Assembly: GCA_020637755.1 (NCBI GenBank)
Contig: JACKJW010000009.1
Location: 1 to 64,000 of the forward strand
Reading direction: 5' to 3'
DNA: 64,000 bases
Origin: Brucellaceae bacterium
GTDB lineage: Bacteria > Pseudomonadota > Alphaproteobacteria > Rhizobiales > Rhizobiaceae
A program made the translations under genes and the position numbers. Positions 16,410 through 25,668 of the stretch are shown one piece after another; position 1 is the stretch's first letter, and the number at the start of each line of letters is the position of its first letter. Under the pieces are notes generated by a model, which was not told the DNA's origin, ran no database searches, and was given only the letters and a program-made list of their open reading frames with translations.

Positions 16410-16424
16410 TGCTGCAATGCAACA
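16410..16424. promoter_or_regulatory. Candidate PhaR-binding site upstream of prpE
   Basis: TGCTGC-AAT-GCAACA; on the minus strand it reads TGTTGC-ATT-GCAGCA, differing by one base in the spacer from the copy in the phaA/phaR intergenic region. It fits the CTGC-N3-GCAG type of site described for PhaR with one mismatch. Confidence 0.55.
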
Positions 16425-16494
16425 TGGCTCATCGTCGAACGCGCCTGAAGCGGTGGGGACGGAGAGGCGCTCATCTGCGGCGAACGGAGCCCGC

Positions 16495-16656
16495 ATGCCG
16501 AAAATTCTCTCCCTCGTGATCCTGTTGATCATGCTGATCCACATCATCCGGCCGCTCGGCTTTCCGGGCCTGAAGCGGCGCAAGGATTTCTGGAAACTCG
16601 GCCTCGGTGCCGTCGCCGCCGTCGTGCTGACCGTCGCGCTCAGGCCGGGCGGCTGA
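16495..16656 (+). CDS. Small two-helix membrane protein, hypothetical
   Basis: A 53-residue protein with two predicted membrane helices (about 3-19 and 34-48), separated by a basic stretch (GLKRRKDFWK). It is divergent from prpE and its last 17 bases overlap the converging SGNH hydrolase gene. I do not recognise a named family. The ordered hydrophobic and charged pattern and a good start support a real gene. Such a peptide probably sits in the inner membrane. Confidence 0.6.
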   Translation: MPKILSLVILLIMLIHIIRPLGFPGLKRRKDFWKLGLGAVAAVVLTVALRPGG

Positions 16657-17389
16657 CGCCTTCGTCCAATGCCGCGATCTGGTCCGCCAGATGGCGCCCC
16701 CAGGCGCGATACCCGGCCTTGCTGGCATGGAACCCGTCATGGCAGAAGCCTTCCGGCTGCACGTTGGACAGCGGTTCCAGCACGCGCGCACTGCGCTCAT
16801 GGCACAGCTGGATGCCCTTGGCGCTGATGGCATCCCCGCGAATATCGAGGATTTGTGCCAGCGCCTTCGGCATGGCGGGCACGCAGCGCATGTCGATCAT
16901 CGGCGCCCACACGATCGCGGCCTGCGGAAACCGCGCCCGGAGCGCATAAAGCAGCGTGCCGAACTCCCGCTTGAACCGGCTGACAGAATGAAAATTCTTC
17001 ATGTCATTGGTGCCGAGCGAGATCGCCACATGGGTCCAGTCGCGCGGCTCCAGATGGGGAACCACATGGTCGCGCACCAGGGCCGACGTCGCCGAATTGG
17101 ACCCGGCGGCCCGCCAGATGACGGGGCGGCCCGTCCGTTCATGCAAACCTTCGGCCATCTGCACGGCGAGCCCGTCGCGCGTGTCATCGACGCCGACACC
17201 GGCTGCCGAACTGTCCCCGATGACAAGAAGGCGGAACGGCTTGCCCTCGCCTGCGATATCGCCGGTGACCGGACCCGGCGGCGTGGGCAGGCGCGGCGTT
17301 TTGCGCCGCACCGCCAGCCCCTGCCAGACATAGACCGGCAGGGCCAGGTAAGTGGCCAGATAGGCAAGCGTGCTGTAGCGCCGTTCCAC
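16640..17389 (-). CDS. SGNH/GDSL hydrolase family protein
   Basis: A 249-residue esterase-type protein. Block I is GDSSAAG (about 58-64, nucleophile Ser), block III is SLGTND (about 124-129), and block V is DGFHAS (about 219-224), supplying the Asp and His of the catalytic triad. A hydrophobic N-terminus (about 5-25) suggests membrane anchoring or export. The start is a GTG at 17389, 18 bases after the pgk stop, so it may be co-transcribed with pgk. The substrate is unknown. Confidence 0.82.
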   Translation of the reverse strand: MERRYSTLAYLATYLALPVYVWQGLAVRRKTPRLPTPPGPVTGDIAGEGKPFRLLVIGDSSAAGVGVDDTRDGLAVQMAEGLHERTGRPVIWRAAGSNSATSALVRDHVVPHLEPRDWTHVAISLGTNDMKNFHSVSRFKREFGTLLYALRARFPQAAIVWAPMIDMRCVPAMPKALAQILDIRGDAISAKGIQLCHERSARVLEPLSNVQPEGFCHDGFHASKAGYRAWGRHLADQIAALDEGVSRPA

Positions 17390-17407
17390 CGGTCCGCGCT
17401 CCCGCGC

Positions 17408-18604
17408 TCAGGCTTTCAGCGCCTCGACACCGGGAAGGGCCTTGCCCTCCATCCATTCAAGGAAGGCACCACCGGCCGTCGAGATGTAAGTGAAATCATC
17501 GGCAACGCCGGCATGATTGAGTGCCGCGACCGTATCGCCACCACCGGCAACCGATACCAGCTTTCCGGCCACGGTCTGTGCCGCGGCAACCTTTGCGGCC
17601 GCCACCGTCGCAGCATCGAAGGGTGTCAGCTCGAAGGCGCCCAGCGGACCGTTCCACACCACCGTCGAAGCCTTCTCGATCCACGCCTTGATTGCCTCGA
17701 CAGCCTGCGGGCCGGCGTCGAGGATCATGGCATCGGAGGGAACCGCATCAACAGACACCACCGCGTTGGCGGCATTGGCGGCAAAGTCCTTCGCCACCAC
17801 CGCATCGCCCGGCAGCACGATGGCACATCCCGCCTTGTCCGCTGCCGCCATGATGGCACGGGCGGTATCGGCAAGGTCATGCTCGCACAACGACTTGCCG
17901 ACATCCTTGCCCTGGGCGGCAAGGAACGTGTTGGCCATGCCGCCACCGATGACCAGCGCGTCCACCTTGGTGACGAGGTTCTGCAACAGGTCGATCTTGG
18001 TGGAAACCTTGGCGCCGCCGACGATTGCCACGACCGGCCGCACCGGCTGGCCGAGGCCCTTTTCCAGCGCTTCCAGCTCTTCCTGCATGGTACGGCCCGC
18101 AAAGGCCGGCATCTTGTGGGCAAGGCCCTCGGTCGAGGCATGGGCGCGATGCGCCGCCGAGAAGGCATCGTTCACGTAGAGGTCGCCATTGGCGGCGAGC
18201 GCATCCACGAAATCGGGAATGTTCTTTTCCTCGCCCTTGTGGAAGCGGGTGTTTTCCAGAAGCAGGATGTCGCCGTCGTTCATGGCCGCAATCGCCGTGG
18301 CCGCAGGCTCGCCGATGCAATCGGCGGCAAAGGACACGCGGCGGTCAAGCACCTGCTCGATGGCCGGCACGATCGGCTTCAGCGACATGTCCGCAACCAC
18401 TTCGCCCTTCGGACGGCCGAAATGGGCCAGCAGGATCACCTTGGCACCCTTGCCGGTCAGGTCCAGGATGGTCGGCGCGACGCGCTCGATACGGGTGGCA
18501 TCGGTCACGACACCGTCCTTGACGGGCACGTTGATGTCCACCCGCACCAGCACGCGCTTGCCGGTGATGTCGCCCATGTCGTCGAGTGTCTTGAAGCTGG
18601 TCAT
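17408..18604 (-). CDS. pgk: Phosphoglycerate kinase
   Basis: A 398-residue phosphoglycerate kinase, transferring phosphate between 1,3-bisphosphoglycerate and ADP. The signature RVLVRVDINVPVKDG (about 18-32), the basic-patch HFGRPKG (about 61-67), and the C-terminal nucleotide loop VAGGGDTVAA are complete. The start is the ATG at 18604. It is the third gene of tkt-gap-pgk, 80 bases after gap. Unlike many relatives no fructose-bisphosphate aldolase gene follows; an SGNH hydrolase does. Confidence 0.97.
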   Translation of the reverse strand: MTSFKTLDDMGDITGKRVLVRVDINVPVKDGVVTDATRIERVAPTILDLTGKGAKVILLAHFGRPKGEVVADMSLKPIVPAIEQVLDRRVSFAADCIGEPAATAIAAMNDGDILLLENTRFHKGEEKNIPDFVDALAANGDLYVNDAFSAAHRAHASTEGLAHKMPAFAGRTMQEELEALEKGLGQPVRPVVAIVGGAKVSTKIDLLQNLVTKVDALVIGGGMANTFLAAQGKDVGKSLCEHDLADTARAIMAAADKAGCAIVLPGDAVVAKDFAANAANAVVSVDAVPSDAMILDAGPQAVEAIKAWIEKASTVVWNGPLGAFELTPFDAATVAAAKVAAAQTVAGKLVSVAGGGDTVAALNHAGVADDFTYISTAGGAFLEWMEGKALPGVEALKA

Positions 18605-18684
18605 GTCTATTGCCGTCAGTGAAGGGGATGCGGGATGGCCTGAATCGGAAGGGCCGGACCCGAAGGCCCGGCCCCTGAGAGCTG

Positions 18685-19695
<1,011 letters not shown>

Positions 19696-19958
19696 TGAGA
19701 AGTCTCCCGAAGGCTGTGGCGCGAAGGGTCGGCCTGATCCCGTTTGTTTCAGCAACCGGTGGCGCGCATGTCAGCCTGATGGCCGGGAGGGTGCCGCCGC
19801 CGGGGCAGCCGCTTCATAGACGGGGTTTTCCAAAGAATCCAGCCGCATGAGCCCGCCCGCAGCGGGTTTTGGAGGATGCGCCGCCAATTCAATCGATAAA
19901 ATCCGGGACGGCATCCGCCATCCCTTTCCCGCGAGTGGCACGATCGCCCTTGGAAAGC
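19696..19958. other. gap leader region, no gene seen
   Basis: Between the tkt terminator and gap lie about 260 bases with no convincing coding frame on either strand. It should hold the gap promoter, but no clear -35/-10 pair was identified. Confidence 0.4.
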
Positions 19959-19988
19959 AAAACGCCGCCCCGGTTTCCCGGAGCGGCG
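19959..19988 (-). terminator. Intrinsic terminator after tkt
   Basis: Read on the minus strand: an 11-bp stem (19978-19988 with 19963-19973, one G-T pair), loop GAAA, followed by four T. It lies 23 bases past the tkt stop and separates tkt from gap transcriptionally, at least partly. Confidence 0.8.
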
Positions 19989-20011
19989 CAGATGTTTCAA
20001 GCAGCCGAACG

Positions 20012-22003
20012 TCAGGCCTTGGCCAGCGCCGCCGAAGCCTTTTCGACAATCGCCTCGGCGGTGATGCCGAAATGCTTGTACAGATCCTCATAGGGACCGG
20101 AGGCACCAAAGCCGGACATGCCGACGAAAATGCCGTCATCGCCCAAGATGCGTCCCCAGCCCATCTCGATGCCCGCCTCGACCACGACCCGCACCGGTGC
20201 CGAGCCGATGATCGCCTTGCGGTAGGCGGCATCCTGACGGTTGAACAGTTCCATGCAGGGCATGGACACGACGCGGGTAGGCACGCCCTTGGCTTCCAGC
20301 GCGGCGCGGGCCTTGACCGCGATCTCCACTTCCGAACCGGTTGCGAAGATGGTCACCTTGGCTTCGTCGGAGGCCGTTTCCAGCTCATAGGCACCATAGG
20401 CGCAGAGGTTCTCCTCCACGTACTCGGTACGCAGCGCCGGCAGGTTCTGACGTGTCAGCGCTAGTGTGGAGGGCGCGTCCCGGCTTTCCAGCGCCAGTTG
20501 CCAGCATTCCGCCGTCTCCGTCACATCGGCCGGGCGGAAGACGAGATGGTTCGGGATGGCGCGCAGCGCGGCCAGATGCTCGACTGGCTGGTGCGTCGGG
20601 CCGTCCTCGCCCAGACCGATGGAATCATGCGTCAGCACGTAGATGACGCGGATGCCCATCAGCGACGACAGGCGCATGGCACCGCGCGCATAGTCGGAGA
20701 AGACGAGGAAGGTGCCCGAATAGGGGATCAGGCCGCCATGCAGCGCGATGCCGTTCATGGCTGCCGCCATGCCGTGCTCGCGGATACCGTAATGGATGTA
20801 GCGGCCGGAATAGTCGCCGGGCGTGATCGCCGCCGTCTGGCTGGTCTTGGTGTTGTTGGAACCGGTCAGGTCGGCCGAGCCGCCCACCGTCTCGGTGACG
20901 ACACCATTGATGACTTCAAGCGCCATTTCCGATGCCTTGCGGGTGGCGGCCTTCGGCTTGTCTTCAGCAAGTTTCTTCTTGTAGTCGGCAATCGCCGTCT
21001 CGAAGGCGCCCGGCAGGTCGCCGCGCATGGCGCGTTCGAAATCCGAGCGGATATCCGCTTCGCTTTCGGCCAGGCGCTTTTCCCAGGCCGCGCGGGTCTT
21101 GTTGGACCGCAGGCCAGCCAGACGCCAGGCATCGAGCACGTCGCTCGGCACCTCGAACGCAGCGGCTTCCCAGTTGTTGGCCTTGCGCGCTGCCGCGATT
21201 TCCTCGGCACCGAGCGGCGAACCGTGCACCTTGTGGGTACCCGACTTGTTGGGCGCGCCCTTGCCGATGATGGTCTTGCAGGCGATCATCGTGGGCCTGT
21301 CTGACTTGCGCGCGGCCTCGATGGCCGCTTCGATGGCATCCGGATCATGGCCGTCAACAGCGCTGGTTGCCCAGCCGGAGGCCTCGAAGCGCTTGCGCTG
21401 GTCGGTCGAATCGGAAACCGAGATCGTGCCATCGATGGAGATGTTGTTGTCATCCCACAGCACGATCAGGCGGTTGAGCTTGAGGTGGCCGGCAAGGCTG
21501 ATGGCTTCCTGGCTGATGCCTTCCATCAGGCAGCCGTCACCCACCAGCGCGTAGGTGTAGTGATTGACCAGACCATCGCCGTAGCGCGCGTTCAGCATGC
21601 GCTCGGCAAGCGCCATCCCGACGGCATTGGCAATGCCCTGGCCAAGCGGCCCGGTCGTTGTCTCGATGCCTGCAGCATGGCCATATTCCGGATGGCCCGC
21701 CGTCTTCGCGCCAAGCTGGCGGAAGTTGCGGATCTCCTCGATGGTGATGTCCTCATAGCCCGTCAGGTAGAGCAGCGAATAGAGCAGCATCGAGCCATGG
21801 CCGGCCGACAGCACGAAGCGGTCGCGGTCAGCCCAGTCGGGATGCTTGGGATCATGGTTCAGGAAGCGGGTGTACAACACCGTGGCGATGTCGGCAGCAC
21901 CCATCGGAAGGCCGGGATGGCCGGAATTTGCCTTCTCGATCGCGTCCATGGAAAGGAAACGGATCGCATTGGCCATCCGGTCATGTTTTTCGCGTGAGAT
22001 CAT
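20012..22003 (-). CDS. tkt: Transketolase
   Basis: A 663-residue thiamine-diphosphate-dependent transketolase of the pentose phosphate pathway. Motifs include SGHPGLPMGAAD (about 27-38), the ThDP motif GDGCLMEGISQEA (about 153-165) and the conserved THDSIGLGEDGPTHQP (about 465-480). Length is full. The ATG at 22003 is favoured over an earlier in-frame start at 22060. A predicted promoter lies about 115-140 bases upstream. It requires thiamine diphosphate, the product of the thiamine genes nearby. Confidence 0.97.
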   Translation of the reverse strand: MISREKHDRMANAIRFLSMDAIEKANSGHPGLPMGAADIATVLYTRFLNHDPKHPDWADRDRFVLSAGHGSMLLYSLLYLTGYEDITIEEIRNFRQLGAKTAGHPEYGHAAGIETTTGPLGQGIANAVGMALAERMLNARYGDGLVNHYTYALVGDGCLMEGISQEAISLAGHLKLNRLIVLWDDNNISIDGTISVSDSTDQRKRFEASGWATSAVDGHDPDAIEAAIEAARKSDRPTMIACKTIIGKGAPNKSGTHKVHGSPLGAEEIAAARKANNWEAAAFEVPSDVLDAWRLAGLRSNKTRAAWEKRLAESEADIRSDFERAMRGDLPGAFETAIADYKKKLAEDKPKAATRKASEMALEVINGVVTETVGGSADLTGSNNTKTSQTAAITPGDYSGRYIHYGIREHGMAAAMNGIALHGGLIPYSGTFLVFSDYARGAMRLSSLMGIRVIYVLTHDSIGLGEDGPTHQPVEHLAALRAIPNHLVFRPADVTETAECWQLALESRDAPSTLALTRQNLPALRTEYVEENLCAYGAYELETASDEAKVTIFATGSEVEIAVKARAALEAKGVPTRVVSMPCMELFNRQDAAYRKAIIGSAPVRVVVEAGIEMGWGRILGDDGIFVGMSGFGASGPYEDLYKHFGITAEAIVEKASAALAKA

Positions 22004-22116
22004 GATTGCTCGCTGGTTCCTGCCCGGCCTGCTTGCCGGCTTGCCATTGCGTGACGCCATTCGCGGCGGAGAGGCACATGAGACAAGACTGATACCTGCC
22101 CCTGAAAAGCAGGCGC

Positions 22117-22144
22117 TTCATATCAGGTGGCCACTTGGAGTCAA
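22117..22144 (-). promoter_or_regulatory. Predicted tkt promoter
   Basis: On the minus strand TTGACT (complement of 22139-22144) and TATGAA (complement of 22117-22122) are separated by 16 bases. The rest of the 321-base divergent region 22004-22324 shows no gene or further strong structure. Confidence 0.5.
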
Positions 22145-22324
22145 CCGGATCAGCACCCGGAGGCAAGGTTCTCCACGGTCATGCCGCATTCCGCTGCCAC
22201 AGCGAAAACGGGGGACGGCCCGTGCGCGGCATTGACGGCGCGTTCATCCGGCCCCTAATCTTTTCGCCTTAAGGTATTCACCCGATGCCACGATTCGCCA
22301 TGACACAGGTTCGGTTCGCCACTC

Positions 22325-22597
22325 ATGACCGGTGAAGTCACTCTCAAGGAAGCCCTGGCGCGCCTCGCAAAGGCCGTCGACACGCTTGAGAATGCCGTCG
22401 GGTCGCGGCTGGAAAAGGAAGCCGATTTTGCCGAGGCCGAGGCCGAGGTGCAGCGCATGAATGCCGACCGCGCGCGCCTCGCCCAGGAACTCGACAATTC
22501 CGAGGCCCGTGGCGAGCGCCTTGAAGATGCCAACAAGGAAGTGTCGCGCCGCCTGGTGACGGCCATGGAAACCATTCGCGCGGTTCTGGACCGCTGA
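22325..22597 (+). CDS. DUF4164 family coiled-coil protein
   Basis: A 90-residue protein that is almost entirely one long amphipathic helix with heptad spacing (LAKAVDTLENAVGSRLEKE onward), typical of DUF4164 proteins found next to zapA in Rhizobiales. A cell-division role is plausible from the neighbour but not shown. It is followed by zapA after 22 bases. Confidence 0.78.
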   Translation: MTGEVTLKEALARLAKAVDTLENAVGSRLEKEADFAEAEAEVQRMNADRARLAQELDNSEARGERLEDANKEVSRRLVTAMETIRAVLDR

Positions 22598-22619
22598 CCG
22601 AGGAACCCGGAAAACGCCC

Positions 22620-22979
22620 ATGCCGCAGATTTCCGTGACGATTGACGGCAAGACCTACCGCATGGCCTGCGACGAGGGCCAGGAAGACCATCTGACCGAT
22701 CTGGCCGCCCGCTTCGACCGCTATGTCACCCATCTCAAGGGGTCCTTCGGCGAAATTGGCGACCAGCGCCTGACCGTCATGGCCGGAATCATGGTCATGG
22801 ACGAGCTGGTGGAAATGCAGAAGCGGCTGCGTGGCCTGGAGGCCGAGATCGGCACGCTGCGCAAGACGCGCGACGATGCGCTGGCCAAGGCCGACAAGGC
22901 CGACGCCGGAATTTCGTCTGCCTTGACGGACCTCGCTGGCCGCATCGAGGGCATTGCCGCCAGCCTGTCGCGGGGCTGA
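22620..22979 (+). CDS. zapA: Cell division protein ZapA
   Basis: A 119-residue ZapA, which cross-links and stabilises FtsZ filaments at the Z-ring. The N-terminal part (SVTIDGKTYRMACDEGQEDHL, about 5-25) is the ZapA beta-hairpin and helix. A long coiled coil (about 65-115) follows. It sits between the DUF4164 gene and a membrane protein gene. No room remains downstream for a 6S RNA gene, which often follows zapA elsewhere. Confidence 0.9.
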   Translation: MPQISVTIDGKTYRMACDEGQEDHLTDLAARFDRYVTHLKGSFGEIGDQRLTVMAGIMVMDELVEMQKRLRGLEAEIGTLRKTRDDALAKADKADAGISSALTDLAGRIEGIAASLSRG

Positions 22980-23026
22980 CCGGCCCGCCCGGATCCATCC
23001 CGCAAAATGAGCGCCGGGGACAGCCC

Positions 23027-24220
23027 ATGCTGACCAACATTGTCATTGTGGCAGCCCTTGCCGCGACCGCTGCCGTGATGGCTTGGCCGCGCGTGTACAA
23101 GAACAATCTCTGGCGGGCGACCGTCACCCCGCTCGCCTCCATCATCGGCTCGGGCTTCCTGATCCTCGGACCGGTTCTCGATCACGCCTATGGCAAATGG
23201 GCGCCTGCCGTCATGGCCGGTCTATGCCTCGCGGCATGGGCTTTCGGAGGAACAATCCGCTTCTCCATCCGCCTGCTGGACGAGGGCCATCAGGACGGGC
23301 GCGCCGGAACCCTCCTTGAGACAGCCTCGTCCTGGGCGCTTGCTTTCGCCTATTTCATCTCGGTCGCCTATTACCTCAACCTGTTCGGCGCCTTTGCCGT
23401 CCGCATATGGGGTGGCGGCACCCATGAGGGAGCGCGCCTCGTCACCAGCGCCGTTCTCCTCCTCGTGCTGACCGTCGGCTGGACGCGCGGCTTTGCAGCG
23501 TTGGAACGCATGGAGCAACTCTCGGTCAGCACCAAGCTCGCCATCATCGCCGCGCTGCTGGCCGGTCTCGGCGTCTTTTTTACCGGCAAGGCGGCCGATG
23601 GCGCACTCGTCCTCAACGACGGCGCGGCGCACGGATGGGCGGCAGTGACGCTGGCCTTCGGCTTGGTCGTGACCGTTCAGGGTTTCGAGACGTCACGCTA
23701 TCTGGGCGACCGCTACGACGCTTCGGCCCGCATCCGAGCCATGCGGCTCGCTCAAATCATCTCGGGTGTCATCTACCTCGCCTATATCGGCATGATGGCC
23801 TATCTGTTCCCGGCCGACAGCGTTCCGGTGAAGGAAACCGAGACCATAGACATGACGGCACGTATCTCATCCGTCTTGCCGGTGCTGCTGATCGTTGCCG
23901 CGCTCAGCGCGCAATTTTCCGCAGCCATAGCCGACACCGGCGGCTCGGGCGGCCTGATTCGGGAGCTGACCGGCGGACGCATACCCCATCGCGTAACCTA
24001 TGCCGCAATGGTGGCAGCCGGGCTGGCGATGACCTGGACGCTCGACATCTTCGCGATCGTCGCCTACGCCTCGCGGGCATTTGCATTGTATTACGCGTTT
24101 CAGGCAGCGCTGGCGGCGCTGCGCGCGCGCTCAACCGGCAGGCCGTTCCATGCTGCAGCCTTCGCCGCCCTTGCGCTTGCCGGTCTGGCGATCACGCTGT
24201 TCGGCACGCCGGTGGAATAG
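23027..24220 (+). CDS. Polytopic membrane protein, APC-superfamily-like
   Basis: A 397-residue integral membrane protein with about ten hydrophobic helices. The early SIIGSGFLILGPVLDHAYG (about 39-57) resembles the unwound-helix region of amino acid-polyamine-organocation transporters. Charged or polar motifs within the membrane (FETSRYLGDRYD, about 224-235; TGGSGGLIRELTG) suggest a transport path. Substrate and direction are unknown. It follows zapA after 47 bases, so it may be part of the same transcript, though a functional link is not obvious. Confidence 0.6.
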   Translation: MLTNIVIVAALAATAAVMAWPRVYKNNLWRATVTPLASIIGSGFLILGPVLDHAYGKWAPAVMAGLCLAAWAFGGTIRFSIRLLDEGHQDGRAGTLLETASSWALAFAYFISVAYYLNLFGAFAVRIWGGGTHEGARLVTSAVLLLVLTVGWTRGFAALERMEQLSVSTKLAIIAALLAGLGVFFTGKAADGALVLNDGAAHGWAAVTLAFGLVVTVQGFETSRYLGDRYDASARIRAMRLAQIISGVIYLAYIGMMAYLFPADSVPVKETETIDMTARISSVLPVLLIVAALSAQFSAAIADTGGSGGLIRELTGGRIPHRVTYAAMVAAGLAMTWTLDIFAIVAYASRAFALYYAFQAALAALRARSTGRPFHAAAFAALALAGLAITLFGTPVE

Positions 24221-24247
24221 CAGGGAAGGGTTGCCGGAAGCCGGCAT

Positions 24248-24481
24248 TCAGCTGACCTCCACCTTGCCGAGCGTCAGCTGGATGAGGACGTAGAAAACCG
24301 CCGCAACGGCTGCAAGCGCCGGGAAGATGATGGCAGGCGCGCCGAAGACGATGGCCGCTGCCAGCCAGATGACGGCGAGAACGAGAAGCGGCATCGCGGG
24401 ACGCAGGCTGTCGCGCCCCTCTTCTGTCCCATGGGCGGAAGCGACAAGGGCGGCGTTGTCGGCTGTGACGGAAAGGTTCAT
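24248..24481 (-). CDS. Small membrane protein, hypothetical
   Basis: A 77-residue protein with a polar N-terminus (about 1-28) and two hydrophobic helices (about 29-48 and 50-70). No family recognised. GAGGGAT precedes the ATG. A perfect palindrome (24522-24540) about 40 bases upstream suggests regulated expression from its own promoter. Confidence 0.6.
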   Translation of the reverse strand: MNLSVTADNAALVASAHGTEEGRDSLRPAMPLLVLAVIWLAAAIVFGAPAIIFPALAAVAAVFYVLIQLTLGKVEVS

Positions 24482-24521
24482 GGCGGATCCCTCAAGGTTC
24501 CGGAGCTGACGTCCGAGATTT

Positions 24522-24540
24522 GATGTATTCCAGATACATC
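24522..24540. promoter_or_regulatory. Perfect 19-bp palindrome upstream of the small membrane protein gene
   Basis: GATGTAT (24522-24528), spacer TCCAG, ATACATC (24534-24540). It is AT-rich against its surroundings and placed where a repressor would cover a promoter for the minus-strand gene starting at 24481. The binding protein is not identified. Confidence 0.45.
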
Positions 24541-24605
24541 TTTACCGCGCCACAAGCCATGCGGCAGGACCGCACAGGGCCGAAGGGATGAGAGGGCAAC
24601 GCCCG

Positions 24606-25667
24606 TCAGCGCTGCGCCGCTGCCAGTTCGGTGGCCAGCAGACGCATCAGGTCACCCGCAGGCATGGCCCGTGACAGCGCCGCACCCTGCCCGGCCCATT
24701 GCGCACCGAACCCGGCTTCGCCTTCGGCGCGTGCGGCGGCATTCAGCGCCTTTCCCGCATCATAGGCATTGGGATAGGCCGCGACCGACTTGCGGTGCAC
24801 GCTTGCACCCCACGCGGTGAAGCCATTGGTGAGGCAACGCGCCGGGCGCCCGGAAATGACCCGCGTCATGGCCGTGTTCACCTCTTCGGCCGCCGCGAGC
24901 CGCACGCGATAGGCGGCATCGGCCGCGGACTCCGGACAGGCGATGAAGGCGGTGCCCAGCTGCGCAGCCACTGCGCCAAGCCCGAGCACAGCGGCAATGC
25001 CGGCCCCGTCCATGATGCCGCCCGCCGCGATAACCGGCACGGACAGGTTTCGCGCCAGAAGCTGCGTCAGCGCCAGAATGCCCAGTTGTTCGTCCGCCGC
25101 GTTCTCGTCAAACATGCCGCGATGACCACCGGCTTCCCAGCCCTGCGCCACAACGGCGTCGATCCCGGCGGCTTGACAGGCAAGGCCCTCTGCAAGCGAG
25201 GTTGCGGAAGCAAAAAGCGCGATCCCGGCCTGCTTCATGGCGGCGATGCGGTCCGGCGACGGCAGGCCGAAATGGAAGCTGACGACGGCAGGCCTGGTTT
25301 CCAGCACCATCGCCATCATGGCGTCGTCCACGGCAAAACTCTTGTAGATTTCCGCGAGCGCGGCAGGCGGAACCGCGCCGAAGCGGGCAAAGAGCGGCAC
25401 CATCCTGGCGAGCCAGGCTTGCTCCTTCTCCTCATCCTTGGCCGCTGGTCGATGGCAGAAGAAATTCGCGTTGAAGGGTCTGGAGGTCAAGGCGCGGGTG
25501 TCGGCGATCGCCTTGCGCGCACCCTCCACCCCGGCGGCACCCAGCCCCAGCGACCCGAGGCCACCGGCTTCGCAAACGGCAGCCGCAAGCGCAGGCGTTG
25601 AAGTCCCGGCCATCGGTGCCTGGATGAGGGGAAGGTCCATCCCGAGCCTTTTCAGCAGGTCGCCCAT
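24606..25667 (-). CDS. Nitronate monooxygenase family protein
   Basis: A 353-residue flavoprotein of the nitronate monooxygenase (2-nitropropane dioxygenase) family with a TIM-barrel fold. Family motifs are LIQAPMAG (about 14-21), the late QGWEAGGHRG (about 174-183), AAGGIMDG for FMN phosphate binding (about 214-221) and LGTAFIACPES (about 236-246). It oxidises alkyl nitronates such as propionate 3-nitronate. The ATG at 25667 follows the ABC-F stop almost directly, so translation is probably coupled. Confidence 0.87.
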   Translation of the reverse strand: MGDLLKRLGMDLPLIQAPMAGTSTPALAAAVCEAGGLGSLGLGAAGVEGARKAIADTRALTSRPFNANFFCHRPAAKDEEKEQAWLARMVPLFARFGAVPPAALAEIYKSFAVDDAMMAMVLETRPAVVSFHFGLPSPDRIAAMKQAGIALFASATSLAEGLACQAAGIDAVVAQGWEAGGHRGMFDENAADEQLGILALTQLLARNLSVPVIAAGGIMDGAGIAAVLGLGAVAAQLGTAFIACPESAADAAYRVRLAAAEEVNTAMTRVISGRPARCLTNGFTAWGASVHRKSVAAYPNAYDAGKALNAAARAEGEAGFGAQWAGQGAALSRAMPAGDLMRLLATELAAAQR

Positions 25668-25668
25668 G

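Noticed and set aside
14783..16519. A 578-codon plus-strand frame opposite prpE
   Set aside because: Antisense shadow of a full-length, motif-complete acyl-CoA synthetase.
16691..18622. A 643-codon open frame on the plus strand opposite pgk and the SGNH hydrolase
   Set aside because: It is antisense to well-recognised genes, has a shadow composition rich in Arg, His and Gly, and shows no domain. Long antisense frames are expected at this GC content.
19749..20000. An 83-codon minus-strand frame between gap and tkt
   Set aside because: It runs through the tkt terminator and has an Arg/Cys-rich shadow-like composition.
22980..23026. Possible 6S RNA gene after zapA
   Set aside because: Only 47 bases separate zapA from the next gene, too short for 6S RNA.
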